Shown: piece after piece, positions 34,761 to 47,242 of the stretch | Numbering within the stretch: the stretch's first letter is position 1 | Layout of the letters: each line of letters starts with the position of its first letter | Origin: Spirodela intermedia | Taxonomy: Eukaryota > Streptophyta > Magnoliopsida > Alismatales > Araceae | DNA: 64,000 nucleotides | Assembly: GCA_902729315.2 (NCBI GenBank) | Contig: LR746279.1 | Span: 315,001 to 379,000, forward strand | Reading direction: 5' to 3' | The notes under the pieces: model-generated | Told to the model about the DNA's origin: nothing | What the model saw: only the letters and a program-made list of their open reading frames with translations | Databases searched by the model: none | Translations under genes and position numbers: made by a program

Positions 34761-36990
34761 CCATTTTGAGCTAACAGCTCGTGCTCTGAGTCAAATTTTG
34801 ATTCCGGAGAATGGCGTTTTCATTCGACGGTGACTGCCCGCCCAATAGTTCGATTGGACCTTGACTCATTCAGATAGTTTGTCGGTGGTCACATCTTTGG
34901 GATGTGCATATTTTCTACTTCCACAACGACAAACATAGGCAATAATTTGGTGGTGTTCATATACTTATATCGTTAATCCGTAGAAAAATCAACGAGGCCA
35001 AGTGACCACTTTTCTGAGTGGTGAACCAAACGACCGACTTTTCACTGAAATATGCGAAATTATTCTTATCAGAATCGTCTGGATAACAGCAGAAATGAAA
35101 ATAATGTGGCAATACGTAAGGTAAAACTTACGGCTTTTAGTGCGTGTATTTCTTCGAGTTTAGGTTTGTGCGTTCACGTGCGGACTACTTTATCATAGAG
35201 CAAAACCACCAAGAAAAGCAGATAATGTTGTAGGTACTAGAGAAACTTCACAGCTTGCAACGAAATCATACATAACATATCATGCTGTTCTATATAGCTG
35301 AGTTATCGGTATATGTACAACATTGTTCATGCTAGAGCAAAACTCCAATATGAACTTGCACAACACTGCTTTCATGATCTATACGATGTGAAGCCAAACA
35401 GAGGAGAAGGATTAACTCACAATAAAATTAAAAGTTCAACTAGATGAGAATAGAATAAATCCCTAATCTTAACCCTCAAACTAATCCCTAATTCATGACT
35501 TTGGTAGTATGTCCACATCATTGACCTTGAGAAGTTTGCCCACAACGGTTGCCTCGAGAACATGTCACATTAACAACAGTTCATAATGATATTAATGGTA
35601 ATCAATGTACACATATCTCTCAACTTCATTCAGAACCAAGTGGTTATACCTCATAGTGGTGGAACAATCTTGATGAAAATAATGAGATATTTATCAACCT
35701 GATTTATTGTCACGAATCTTCTAGAAGTCTTCTCAAATAAATATTACCCCGGCAAAGAAACGTGCCCTCCATTAGTTGATGAATGATGATTCTTTTACGA
35801 CATAATTTCTGAACTCGTTTTCGTTGACGCAAGTTATGAAAAGAAATGCCGTAACCAACATCATCCCCCTCCCTCTGCCGAACCGTTGTATGAACTCTCT
35901 CCAACAAAGGGGTGAGGTCGTCCCCAGTCTCAATGACATGATTCCTGAGTGATCTTCTATACATCAAGCAGGGGCAGAACTCTGGTAACATTACTTCACC
36001 ACGGCTTTCTGAGGCAGAATAAAAGGAAGAAGGAATTCTAGCAGTAGCACGGCATATGAAGAATGGTAGTAGAGGAAACTTAGCAGAAGAAGTGTTGGTA
36101 GAAGCAGAAGAAAAAGAAAAAGAAAAAGAAGCCAGCAGAGAAGGAGACAGTGACTAAAAATACTAAGAAGCACTCAGAACGTCATGCAGTAAAACGTTTG
36201 GAGGTAGAGAGAACTCTCCTTAGCCGCCTGGAGCTACAAATGAGTCTCTTTCGGTGTCAGAAGCGATGCTGCTGGGGGCCACTCTGGAACCTCCTTACAC
36301 GTCACGTACTGACGCCTGAATGGCTCTCTTAGCCGAACATGTGCGAGAAAAGTCCAGATACCAGTCTCCTTCGTCACCATGTCACACCGGAAGGTTTTAA
36401 GACCCGGTTTGTGGAGCGAACCCGCGCCAATAGCAGGCGGATCAGGCAACGATTCATGGAGGGGCCTGGGATCAGGAGAACCAACAGATCGGCAGACCGG
36501 ACGAACGTTGTAGGCAGGGAAAGCGTTGGACGCTTGTTCTTACGTTACGGAGAGGAGAGAAACGGGGAAGTCCGACCTCCACGTGGAAAGGCGAAGCGGG
36601 GTCTTCCTCCTTCCCCCGACTCGTTCTTGTATTCTATGAGAGAGAATATACTTATCCCTGGATGAAGACAAGTCTTCCGCCTGGCTTGAATAGACTGCAT
36701 GGTCAGAGCGACGTGGATGTTGGACAGCGAGGGGGCCCAATAATGCAACTGGGGCTACTCTCTCCCTGACATCGTCTGCCGTGAAAATTTGAAATACTAC
36801 TAAAAGTCAGGATTCTTTTGTCACTGTACGCATTGGATTATATCATTTATCACATTTGTCCTCCTTCGTTCTCATTTGTTCTCATCAATCTACACAAATT
36901 TGTCGTCCTCGCATCGATTATTATCGGACGGACTCATAGATGTTGTCAGGGGTTCTAACATTGTGACGATCGTCAGGAGTGCGTCCATCG
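34760..36990. other. Intergenic DNA, no gene supported
   Basis: I recognise no conserved protein. Open frames such as 35710-35991 and 36339-36665 have no family motifs. An A/G-rich simple stretch (AGAAAAAGAAAA, about 36100-36135) explains the leucine- and phenylalanine-rich minus frame. Confidence 0.4.
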
Positions 36991-38046
36991 TTGTCACACT
37001 ATCTGACTTTAGACGTTTCTCAATGTTTTTTTAGGGGATAATACTGACACTTGAAGCACGTCATCGATCAGTGAAGCCGCCACTGACCACCACCACGCAG
37101 GATACAGAGTGAGTACGAGGGGTATTACGTTTCTTGTAAAAAGAATAAGTTGGTCAAGTGAGTGAAGATCAGCGATTGAGGAAAATGGGGAGTCGAAACG
37201 AGGATGGGACACGTGGGTTTCAGGAGGAAAGAAAGAGAGGAAAGAATGCGAACAGCCAACAAACCGGAGACTGAACGGTGGAGGGGCGCTTGGCGCCTTC
37301 TGCTGGTCCTTCCTGGCTGGTTGCCTGAGCACCGTTGAGTCCGGCAACGAAGGTGCCTGGTGGAAGTAGGGTAAGCATATAGGGAGGGGGTTGATGCCTC
37401 TTGGACCTGCCGTGGTACGAACCGGGGCTTCATACCGTAAGATTCGTCGCTTTCACCCCATTAACAAGAGACTGGGTGAAAACCCTCCCTAGGAACAAAA
37501 TCAGTTTTCTTTCAAGATACAACCAATCAACATGCTACGCTACTTCGAGCTTGATTACTTCGACCCTCGTAAACGTTTTCTGAGACCCACAAAATCATCT
37601 CCCACGCTTGTTTAACATTAACGTGTCCTTTTAAGAAATAAATCCTAGAGTTGGAATTTCTCTCGTTGACGATAATGGTGCGAACCTAAGCTTACGAGTG
37701 CTGATCTCCATTCCGTACACGAGGACTCAGTCCGTCCTCCCGCAGTGGGTGTGCCTGCATCGTCCTCGTCCTTATTGGACGTCGCCGGCGAGGCACCTCC
37801 TCTGTAATCCGGCTGCGTGTTCTCGGTAACTCAGGCCTGCTGCATGGACATTAACACCGCCACAAGGAAAGGCAAGTACAGCTGTGACTGCAAGCAGTGC
37901 TCACAGCTTGCGAGGTCTCAGTCAGAGAAGGTGAGGCTGTGATTGATTCTCCAAACGCTGTGAAGGGAGTTTCCTCCTAGTTGCAATGAGAACTACAATG
38001 CAAAGTATTGGGAATGCGTTACTTGCTACATCAGCTTTTCTTTCCT
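36990..38046. other. Duplicated and unassigned DNA
   Basis: About 37140-37175 matches 7432-7466 (AAGAATAAGTTGGTCAAGTG and following). The rest shows no supported gene or complete repeat. Confidence 0.35.
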
Positions 38047-38259
38047 GTTGACAGTGTCAACCCATCACGTAGGTTAAGATATCTCTTTTAAAGAGGCGAT
38101 TATCTTTTATTGTTTTCTATAAATAGCGTATATATTTCTCTTTTTTTAATACAATAATAATGAAATTTATCTCTCCTCTTTGATTCAATTCTCTCTCTAT
38201 TAACTCTATTCCTCTTTCTTCGTTTCTCCTTTCTCTTCTATTATAGGTAAAGTCTTTAC
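38047..38259 (+). mobile_element. Possible short solo LTR
   Basis: Starts TGTTGACAGTGTCAAC (near-palindromic), has CTATAAATAG and a CT-rich end AAGTCTTTACA, resembling a Copia LTR. No matching target duplication was seen (flanks TTTCC and GAGAG), so the call is tentative. Confidence 0.3.
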
Positions 38260-39680
38260 AGAGAGATAAGAGTTTATTACTGACTCTCTAGTATTTGGGT
38301 CGTCTCAAAGGTATTTAGACATAGATTAGAGGTATTTTGTGGAAGTCTTGTTCTCATCATAATTTTTGATAACTTGGTGATTTCTCTTTTATTTATTCTC
38401 ACTAATATCTAGAAATTAAATTTCTGCTGCTATTGTGATTTTGTACTTACATATTTATTTCTAAACTTTCTATATTCTTACTCTATTATATCATATTTCA
38501 TCTCTTCGTCATTACTTATAATCTTACTACTGGTAGACACCATCAAAAATAGCGATTGTAAGACAAACAATATTACCCGGTCCTCTATAAACAATTCGAC
38601 TTTATTCGATGAAAATACACATGCAACATGTGATTCAACATAATGTGAGCAAAATATTCTGAACAGATGAGAGAGAGAGAGAGAGTATCATTATATTCTC
38701 TTATGGTCAGTCAAAGGCAGAAAGGAGATAGGTGGAATTATTTAAGGCAATCGTCTTCAGCATTACAAACTGATAGCTGTCGCATTTTCTGCATGGATTT
38801 CAAGAGCTAAGCAGTTGGATAGGGATTCTGTCTGTTCATACGTGATTACAAGAACTGATAGTAGATCACGGGCATCTGCCTGCTTTTTTCTCCCCTCTCC
38901 CTTCTTTCTCCTACACGAATAGGCCCAGGACTTCTACGGATTCCTCCCAATTCAACAATGGCTGGCTGCTGCTCGGCAGACAAGCGGACAGCTACTGACA
39001 ACTAAGCACTTCAGAACCAAGAGACAATGACATCTGGCCAACTAATAAATATTCATAGAAAACCATCCATCGACCAGCGATTATTGAATCGAGGATGGCG
39101 ATTCGTGGGAGTTTCCCACGGTCTCAGTGGATTGACGCATTGAACGCATGGTGAAATATTTGGCAGAATTTGAAAGGATGTTTCGCAGAACTGGAACAGA
39201 GAAGACGCGAGGTTTCTATTATTATTCCAAGTCAACGGTTCCGTCATCTTGTCATTAACCCATTAATTCTCGGTCCATATATCGTCCGCCGACTGTTCAA
39301 CACAACTACCACCACGCTTTGGCCTGTGAATTCTTGTCGTACATCGCTGATGGGCCTCATCTATTTGGCGTTAGTTTGCGTCCTGTCCATCAGAAATGCA
39401 TTTTTCCTCTTTTCCTGCGGTAGGAAGTGATAGACACTTCTAACCTAGAACAGGACCAACATAAATATCAAGTGGTGATGAATGGATATGTCGCGTCTTT
39501 TAGAACAAGAAAGGACTTTTCTTTAACTCCATTAGTCTCGCTGGGGTAATGCAGGTGAAGCTCAGTAAAGCCCCATCTCGCTCGATCCTCCCCTCGAGGA
39601 GAGCGATAATTCCGGCCGTCAATGGGTGCCTCCGGGGTTTCTTCCCACCGCCGTCGCTGCTGCGCCAGTGGCTTGATTAA
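38260..39680. other. Intergenic DNA, no gene seen
   Basis: No recognised gene or repeat. Includes a short GA microsatellite near 38668-38684. An 86-codon frame at 39170-39430 has no known motif. Confidence 0.4.
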
Positions 39681-40010
39681 AACTTCGTAGAAACTTCTCT
39701 CGTCTTAAAATTCCAGCATTGATGCAAGAGCAGACATCGCTTAAAACTTCCTTCCCTTCCGGAGAACAGATCTCGATCATGCAACAGTCATCCTCAACTC
39801 ATACTGCTGCGGGATTTCACTACGGTAAAGCCAGATATGCAACAATTATTATTATTTTTTAAGTGATGCATTTAATCGTATTGTATTCACATCGCAGCTC
39901 CGCTTCTTCCCTTCCCAGAGAGCCAGGTCACCCCCTTCTCTCTCTTCTCTGTCCCTCTCTGTCTCTGTCTCTCTCTGTCTCTCTGTCTCTCTCTCTCTCT
40001 CTCACGTACC
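39680..40010. repeat. Duplicated block shared with 7565-7960
   Basis: Near-identical to the block at 7.6-7.9 kb (AGATCTCGATCATGCAACAG, TCCTCAACTCATACTGC), ending in CT and GTCT simple repeats (39955-40003). The following 40010-40925 has no supported gene and no match noticed in this window, suggesting an insertion between this block and R1 copy c. Confidence 0.7.
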
Positions 40011-40928
40011 TTTCGGGACCTCTCTCACTCTTAGCTATTTTACTGTCTTATTGATGCGGATGGTTTTGAAAAGGATGAGAAGACTATAAAATCAAGTAGA
40101 TTCACTCAAGAAATTAAAGTGAATATGAGTGGACTTCGAAATTATCTAGAAAAACACCCGCAATTGAATAAACGAAAGGATCTGCAGTTTAAGAAAACCG
40201 CTGACAGGACACCCAGATTTATCAGGTCAGAAAATATTCTTATCACGGTTTAAGATCTGCCGAATATCAATAACTGGCTATCCTATGGTCTCTCAAGCGA
40301 CTAAGAGCAAGAGAACATATTAAATGCACAAATTTAAATCGAGAAAGGAAAGAAGTTCATATCGTTGTGGAAAGGTCGTCGTTCCGTCAGAGATGGCGCA
40401 GAGTAAACCGCAGGTTCCTTAGCAGAGCCAGACATTAGTTGGATTGCTAGAAGTGTTGACTTGTCTGGCGTTGAAGAAGAGCAGAGTTGCAAACATAGGT
40501 CGATGGGTATCGACAGAAAAATGAATGGGAGAAGAGAAAAACTCCAGACTGGGAGTAACGGGGTCCTCTCGACCAACCCGAGCCGGGGTGACGGGATCAA
40601 AAGATCAATGATGAATCACTCGTCATAAACTTTCTGGAAACAAAGACATTCTGTGTCCTCTCTTTGAGTCTCGTGCCTATTTTATAGTTTAAAGCAGTAA
40701 CAGAAAATGCAACTAATAGTAAAAAAAATCGCTCTTTTCGGAGCGTTTATGGTTCCGTTGCGGACGTTGAGCGCTCGGTAGCTGTTCTTCAGTTATTGTA
40801 GTAGATTTTCTCCCGTCATCTTCGTTGAGCTGTTCTGTCGGAGATTGGTTCTGCTGTAGCTGTTCCTTTTGACCAGTTCCTCCCTTTCCTTTCAGCTGCT
40901 GACCCGGCTACGAATGACTCAATACTGC

Positions 40929-41175
40929 ATCACTTATATTCTTCGCCTCTCGTTTCCATTGAACGTGCAGACACGCCGCATTGAACAACATGACTGACCC
41001 GTTCTGCGCGCACCGTATCAACGGAGAATGACACGCAACGACCATCAGAGAAAATAAATGAAGAAAAATGTAGAAGGTGATGCCGTCGATGTGACTCTCT
41101 TGAAATCAGAGGTGAAGTCTCTGATTTCCACATGTGACTCCACCCGGGGTCACTCTCATCAGCATCCACTGGGAC
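40929..41175. repeat. Dispersed repeat R1, copy c, with hairpin
   Basis: Matches R1 copy a along its length. The hairpin is GAAATCAGAG, loop GTGAAGT, CTCTGATTTC at about 41101-41128; stem conserved while the loop differs from copy a. The minus-strand open stretch with VSHVV and METRGEEYK is kept. Confidence 0.7.
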
Positions 41176-41469
41176 TTATTAAGAGAATTTTACCATGTGA
41201 AGAGGAAGGAAATTCCAAGTCGTCATCCATTCAAGGCATCAATGACGCGGCTGATAAAACAAATCTAGGCGCAGAAAATAGTGCTTCGATGGATGCCGAT
41301 GGCCGGGGGGCTTGGCGGCAGGACTGAAAAGCTGGAAAGCTGGAACCCTACGATCCACCCATCGATCGGACGAAGCAGAAGCCGAGTAACAAGATCGCAG
41401 AGATTGTCTGGCGGCGGATTCTAACCTTTTTTCTCTGGAAGAACTAAATGAAAATATTCTGTGGGATTT

Positions 41470-41930
41470 TGAGATGGGGCGTTTTAAACCCCTCTTTTAT
41501 TTTATTTTTTGCATTCAATTTAATAAAAGTCGGCGGCGCAGATACGGCCCATTGGACCTGGAGAGAAATTTCGACCCGGAATAGCCGAAACTTACAGCCA
41601 TTCTCTCTCTCTCTCTCACACACACCCACCCACCCACCCACCCTCTCGTTTTCTAAATTTCTCTCTTTGTTCTTACTGTCTCTCCATGAATATCTATACA
41701 GCCACGGGGTTTCCGGGGCCGATGCTCCTCCACCGCAGCTTCCATAGGCTTTCCTGCCAGCCGTCATCTGGGGTTGCCGTCCGGGAGAAGGTTTTCCAAA
41801 TATCCCGAAACTTCGTCATCTTTACATTGGTCCTTAAAAATGCACAACATTAGAGATTGAAGCAGAATATATGTCCTCTTGTATCCATCACACCTTTCGA
41901 ATCCACATACTTCAGATAACTTTGTGTGCT
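41470..41930. repeat. Duplicated block shared with 8190-8750
   Basis: See the 8.2-8.75 kb block; same order of landmarks. CACC/ACCC simple repeats at 41617-41642. No gene is supported. Confidence 0.65.
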
Positions 41931-42185
41931 AGCCTGGTGTAGCAGGTGAGAGTTGCTCCCTTGGATTTCATTGTTTGAGTGCTGTCAAAGGGATGCCACA
42001 TTGATAGTTGTTCAAAGGTGAATATGAGATTCGACATGGACCACATGTCATGAGATAAACCAAGGTCTATCAGGGACCGCAAGCTGCACATGAATGATAA
42101 ATAAAGACCACTGAAAAAAATAAATATGGGGAACCGAGGGAAGTCGTGAATTACACTATATTTATCTGTAGACGAAGTGAACCGC

Positions 42186-42432
42186 CAGGTATAACAGTTT
42201 GGGTAATGACTCTGGGAGCTGAGATTATTCAAACTGCCTAGGCATTAAGGAATGCTACTTGATAATTTATCATCAGTGATATGGATCCCTGTCAAGTAGC
42301 ACATACTTGACAGGTATAACAGTTTGGGTAATGACTCTGGGAGCTGAGATTATTCAAATTCCCTAGGCATTAAGGAATGCTACTTGATAATTTGTCGTCA
42401 GTGATATGGATCCTTGTCAAGTAGCACATACT
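42186..42432 (-). repeat. 125-bp tandem duplication of an LRR unit
   Basis: CAGGTATAACAGTTTGGGTA begins at 42186 and again at 42311; the two copies differ at only a few bases. The unit aligns with the RLP gene near 3890-3960. It is a recent duplication within the dead RLP copy. Confidence 0.85.
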
Positions 42433-42908
42433 ACAAAAAAGAGATATTCCCATTGAACCCATCGCCAACAAGATGTAGGTAATGACTTCTTTTAAGTTGC
42501 TGAGGCATGAAGGAATGCTGGTTCAGATTTTTTTCATTAGACAAGGAGAAATCTGTAAAGGAACGCATGCTGCACAACCAGAATGAGTAGTCTCCTTGGA
42601 ACTAGTTGTCATATGAATCGAGACATCTCAGGGAGTAAAAGCTTCCAAAATAGAAAGTACTTCAATCTCAAACTGTTAGCAGATTGGATAAGTTCTCCTA
42701 GAGATCTCAAGGTGCACAAACACGACGGGATGGGACCCTCCAACCTGTTGGATGAAAGATCCCAAGCCATTAGGAGCTTCAAGTTACAAATAGTTGCGAA
42801 CAAACAAAAGAAAAGAAGGTAAGACTTTCCTTGTACATATGATCTAATGGAACAAATAGGAGTGTATTTATCTTAAGTGAATTGAATACTTATACTGATA
42901 TAGGTCAA

Positions 42909-44544
42909 TGATAAGTCTTCATTATCATAAGTTAATAATTAGTAAATAATATAGTTTTAGCCTTAACTCATGATAAATAGACTTATATTTATGTTAAAGT
43001 GTAAAAAGTGGTTTTTAATTAATTAACATGAATTTTTGGGTAATTATGTGATTTTATACAATTTTATATGATTTTTTACAATCTTACTTTTGAGATAAAT
43101 GAAGAAAAAGAAATAAAAATAAAAATAAGACAAAATGAGAGAACCCGCTGGCTAGCCGGGCCTACAAGTGGGTCAGAAGCACAGTCGGGGAGTAGCCGTG
43201 AGTAGGGGCTTGAGCGGCTTAGACCGATAGGGCCACAAGTGCACCACCCCCCTTCCACGTCACTAGTGGCCAGCCAGCTATAGGGCAAAGAGTGGTCGTA
43301 CATGCGTGAGAAAGGAACTTGATCGGAATTGTAATATTACTTTATATTCACAAAAAATTTCCGCACACAATCAATGTGGGACTAAACCCACGTCACCTTC
43401 CCCAGAAAGGGCGAGCAGCTGGTGCGGGTTCGAATCCTTCTAGAGCCAAAACTCATATTTTTTTATCTGATTATTGTGACTTTCCTGTAGATCACCAATG
43501 AAGGATTAAGCAACCAGAATTGCTAGATCATCGGCGAAAGTCTCGTCAATGCAATTCGCAGAGCATTGTTACTAAAATTGCTAAACAATTTGTGATAAAA
43601 GGATCGTAAATCTATCAAGTAAAACATCTCTAATTGATCGATAAACAAGCTGTCGTCCGGAAGAGAATGATCTACCAGAAGATGAGTTGCCACCTCTTGA
43701 GAGCATACCAGATGCGATGAAGAGACTCCTCTTGTTGCGCGGACCTAAGGATGAAGCTACCTGACATGCGCCCCAACTCCATTCAGCTCCTCTTCGTCGG
43801 GTGACAACCGCCGAAGAGTCACAAAGTCGTCATTTTTTTACTCCGCCAAGTGACAACCGGAGACAATTCGATGACCCATTTCATTGATCTCTAGACTTTG
43901 CAAAGAGATCTAGAGATTACCCACATTGTCCTTGTCCAAGGAAAGCCTTCGAGGCTGTGGACACTGCATGACTATCCTCCCGAATACTCAAGATTCTAAT
44001 ATACTGCCAATGCATCATCGGCGCAATACTAGAACTCTATTTTCTTGCTTTCAACTTACTTTACGTCTCATTTAGTGATAATTTATGTGATTTTAATTTA
44101 CCAAAATATATTTCATTCAATTACGGTTCTTTCGGCTTTTATAAATCTTAATTTGATTAATTAAATCATCTGTAATCACTTACGTAAGAATCGTCAAGTG
44201 GAACTCTATTTCTGCCCGATTTGCGTTTGCCAGACACTAACATCATCTTAATGTACGCACCCTTATTTTTCTTTATTCATGAATTTTAAATATATTTCCT
44301 TTTTATTTTATAGCATAAAATTTATAGAAAATAGTATTCTTTGAAGAAATTTTTGAATAATTATCAAATATTATATTACATCTCTATGATCAATCTAGAA
44401 AATTATTACTATTTTTTAGAAAATTTATTAAATTATACTTGATATATTTTTTCAAAAATACTTCTAAATATCTAAAATTCGTATTTTCTAATTTTATAAA
44501 TTTTAAATTTGTGTGATTTACTATACAATGATTAAGTCACATCA
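42909..44544 (+). mobile_element. LTR-X copy B, solo LTR in RLP relic 3 intron
   Basis: 1,636 bp, TGATAAG ... GTCACATCA, flanked by GTCAA (42904-42908) and ATCAA (44545-44549), a target duplication with one mismatch. The RLP intron resumes after it. It contains GGTTCGAATCC near 43427. Confidence 0.8.
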
Positions 44545-44732
44545 ATCAATCATGACACTATCTTAAGTGAAAACCAGATAATGAACTAGTTTCTTGTCAT
44601 TATTAGAGAAGGTTACTCACCCTTTGGAATGACAACCTGTATGATATTGAGCCCCGAATTCAACCTTTCTAGCTGTTGAAACAACGCCAACATGGTGACG
44701 TTTTAGAGCCATATTTCCTCCTCAGTAACTAA

Positions 44733-46943
44733 TGCAAGACAGGGCTAGAACCCTTGTACCTGATCAATAAAACTTAAGACTTGGGATGGGATAGTCGGAC
44801 CGATCTGATTAGAATGTATAGATCCTAGACTCTAGGTCTGACCACATAACCTAAGTACAAGTAGGCGTACCAATATGCACGATTAATCTAGGACAACCCG
44901 GGGAAATACTCGATGATGGTAAGTGTGAGGCCCTCTCATTCCACATCCGAACAGACGCCGGAACAGTCATCATGAGGTAACCTAGGGCTGCAGCTCACAA
45001 ACGGTGACAAATCTAGCGTAGTGTCAGAAGTCACGATCCAATAACCGTCTTATCCTATCTACGTTCTCTTGATGGCGGTGGAAACGAGCTGAGAAAACCC
45101 TTCGAGGGATAATTATACTTAAGAGGAAGGGGTACGGAGCTAACCTTCGGGGCTGTATAGCCCGACGGGTCGTGACATAGCAGAGATTCGACGTAGGCAG
45201 AGACGTCCGGTGAAGATCGATGCTCAGCGTCGACGGTCGGTCCTGGTCGAGAGTCGCCGAAGTCGTCGTCTTAAGGCGTGGCACAGTCAATGTGGGCGTG
45301 GGCCCGCTGGTGGGCCGAAGGGCACGCTAGCGGGTGCACGCAGCAAGCCGCGCGGCGGCCTTAGGGCACGCGGGCGGCAGCGCTGGGTGGGCGCGTGGGC
45401 CGCAAGAGCCGGCGCGCGGGGCGTGCGGGGCGCGCGCAGCGGCGGCGCTTCGGCGGGAAGGCCAACCGTCAGCGACGCTTCGGTGGGAATGCCGAGTGTC
45501 AGCAGCTCTCGGCGGGAGTGTCGAGCGTCAGCGGCGCTTCGGCAGGAATGCCGAGCGTCAGCGGCGCTTCGGCAGGAATGCCGAGCGTCAGCGGCTCTCG
45601 GCGGGAATGTCGAGCGTCAGCGGCGCTTCGGTGGGAATGCCGAGCGTCAGCGGCGCTTCAACGGGAATGCCGAGCGTCGGCGGTTGGGCGGAAACCCAAC
45701 TGTCACCGGAAGGGTCGGCCTTCTCTGGCGGCGCCGGGAAGCGGAGCAGAGGAAGGAGACGATCCGGCCGACAATACCAGGGCGGGTTGAGCCCTCCCGG
45801 TCTAGGCGGCGCTGGAAATGGCGCGACGGCGGCGGATCGTCGGGAAACTCCGGCGGGGCCTATGAGGAGCTTGGACTGGATCTGGCTCATCGGCACGGCA
45901 GCGGGGTCTCTCCTGACGTCGGCGGCAGGCAGGCGTTCGTCGGCGAACGGCCAGCGACTGGGCGGAGCGACGGATGGTGGCTCCGGCGAGTTTAGGGTGG
46001 AGTTCCAGAGGAAGAGGTGGCAGTCGAACCAGGAGTCGAGAGACCCCGGCGGAGTGCTCGGCGACGGCTCGTAAGGAGGCGAAGCAAGCCCCTTTCGTCA
46101 TGACGGTGTGACGGGGTTCCAGCAGAGGCGGCGGCGGCTGCAGCAGCAACCGCGGCCGTTTCGTCTGGTGACGGCGGCGATCTCACGCGCGGCAACGAAG
46201 ATGTCCGGCGGCGGCCGTGGTCTCAAGCGGCAGCGGGCTTCTCCGGCAGCATCGTCATGATGAACGAAGTCCTCAAAGGGGGTATCGACAGCCTTCCTCT
46301 CCCTCCTTCCCTGCCTATTCTAGGTCACGAGGAAGATAACTCACAACGATAATTTCTCTCAAAAAAATACGGCGCTCGCTTGAGGGGGGGTCCTACCTCC
46401 TGTTATATGGGGGCCCACAAGTGGGCTAAGGGGAGGTGGGCCCACTTGAGGCCCTCAAGCCCATAAGCCACAAAAGGCTACAAAAGGGGCTTATTGGGCC
46501 TCTAAAAGAGAGACTCAACAAGCTCCCCTAAAAGGAGAAAGAGGAGGGCCCTCGTAGGTGCTTAAGTGGGCCTCAAATGAAGACCCAAATAAGCCCCCAA
46601 AAGAGGCCCAAAAGGAAAGAAGCATAGGTCCTCCCCCCTTAAAGGTTTAATTGGGCCTCAAAGAGAGACCCAATAAAACCCTAAAGAAAGGGAGACACCA
46701 ATAATAACACACACACATAGAATTGGGCCCACTAACACACAAACACAAGGCTTAACAAGTCAACGTGAAAATACAAAGAAAGATAAGGGGTGAGCTCGAG
46801 CTCGTCGTCGTTGCAGAGGTAGAATGTCGTCGTCCCGAAGGGTTAGGCTATGTAGCGAAAGCCAAGCTCCTTCGTCTTCGCGCGTCGATCAGGCTGAACT
46901 CGAACTGCCGGTGTCTCTTAAGCTGATGGAGATGGGTCCCACT
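44733..46943. mobile_element. Unclassified 2.2-kb element with 8-bp target duplication
   Basis: Inserted in exon 1 of RLP relic 3; TCAGTAAC is present on both sides (44725-44732 and 46944-46951) and the exon sequence joins cleanly when it is removed (CTCC-TCAGTAAC-ACTCC). The ends are TAATGCAAGACAGGG and CCCACTCGCCA, without clear inverted repeats. An 8-bp duplication is typical of hAT transposons but no transposase or inverted ends are seen. The centre is very GC-rich; about 46380-46700 is rich in GGGCC and GGGCCTC motifs as in some retrotransposon leaders. Confidence 0.6.
45463..45690 (+). repeat. 30-bp GC-rich minisatellite
   Basis: About seven units of 30 bp with the core GAGCGTCAGCGGCGCTTCGG followed by a variant of CAGGAATGCC. 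The period is a multiple of three, so several overlapping frames stay open (for example 45210-45995 and 45395-45790 on the plus strand) and give repeated ECRASAALR or MPSVSGASAG peptides; I do not regard these as genes. Confidence 0.85.
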
Positions 46944-47242
46944 CGCCATCAGTAACACTCCACCTCTTACCTCACAAATCAATCTCGATAACGTGACCAT
47001 CGGCAGCAGTCATTTCTATCTTTTGTTCTTGAGTGGCACTTGTCAGGCAAGTCTGAGCCATTTGAGAAGTTGACAGCCTTCTTGGTCCCTAGCAAAACCC
47101 TCCCGGCGTCATCGTGACAACCCCTCTCTTCACATCCCTGTCAAGGCAACACTAATGATGACAAGAATCACCATCAGCCTTATTGGTACAACACCATCAA
47201 GGCCATTGCAGGAGCAACGGCAGTAGTAGAAGAAGAAGAATA

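Larger units (their letters stand above)
41930..47235 (-). pseudogene. RLP relic 3, interrupted by two insertions
   Basis: A minus-strand RLP copy in pieces. Exon 2 fragments are at about 41930-42830 (rearranged LRRs; ICNLKLLMAWDLSSNRLEGPIPS at 42700-42790 matches the exon 2 start). The intron carries the solo LTR-X at 42909-44544. Exon 1 is split: 44610-44732 and 46952-47220, with a 2.2-kb element between them. The leader triplet repeat at 47215-47240 ends where the Copia element starts. Multiple stops; not functional. Confidence 0.85.

Noticed and set aside
35710-36170. Minus-strand frames with leucine/phenylalanine-rich segment as a membrane protein
   Set aside because: The hydrophobic stretch comes from an A/G-rich simple repeat; no family similarity was recognised.
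45210-46074. Long overlapping open frames (261, 246 and 131 codons) as new proteins
   Set aside because: They result from a GC-rich 30-bp tandem repeat whose length is a multiple of three; several frames are open at once and none has a known domain.
44733-46943. Solo LTR or Helitron for the 2.2-kb element
   Set aside because: It lacks TG...CA ends with a 5-bp duplication, and an 8-bp duplication excludes a Helitron, which makes none.
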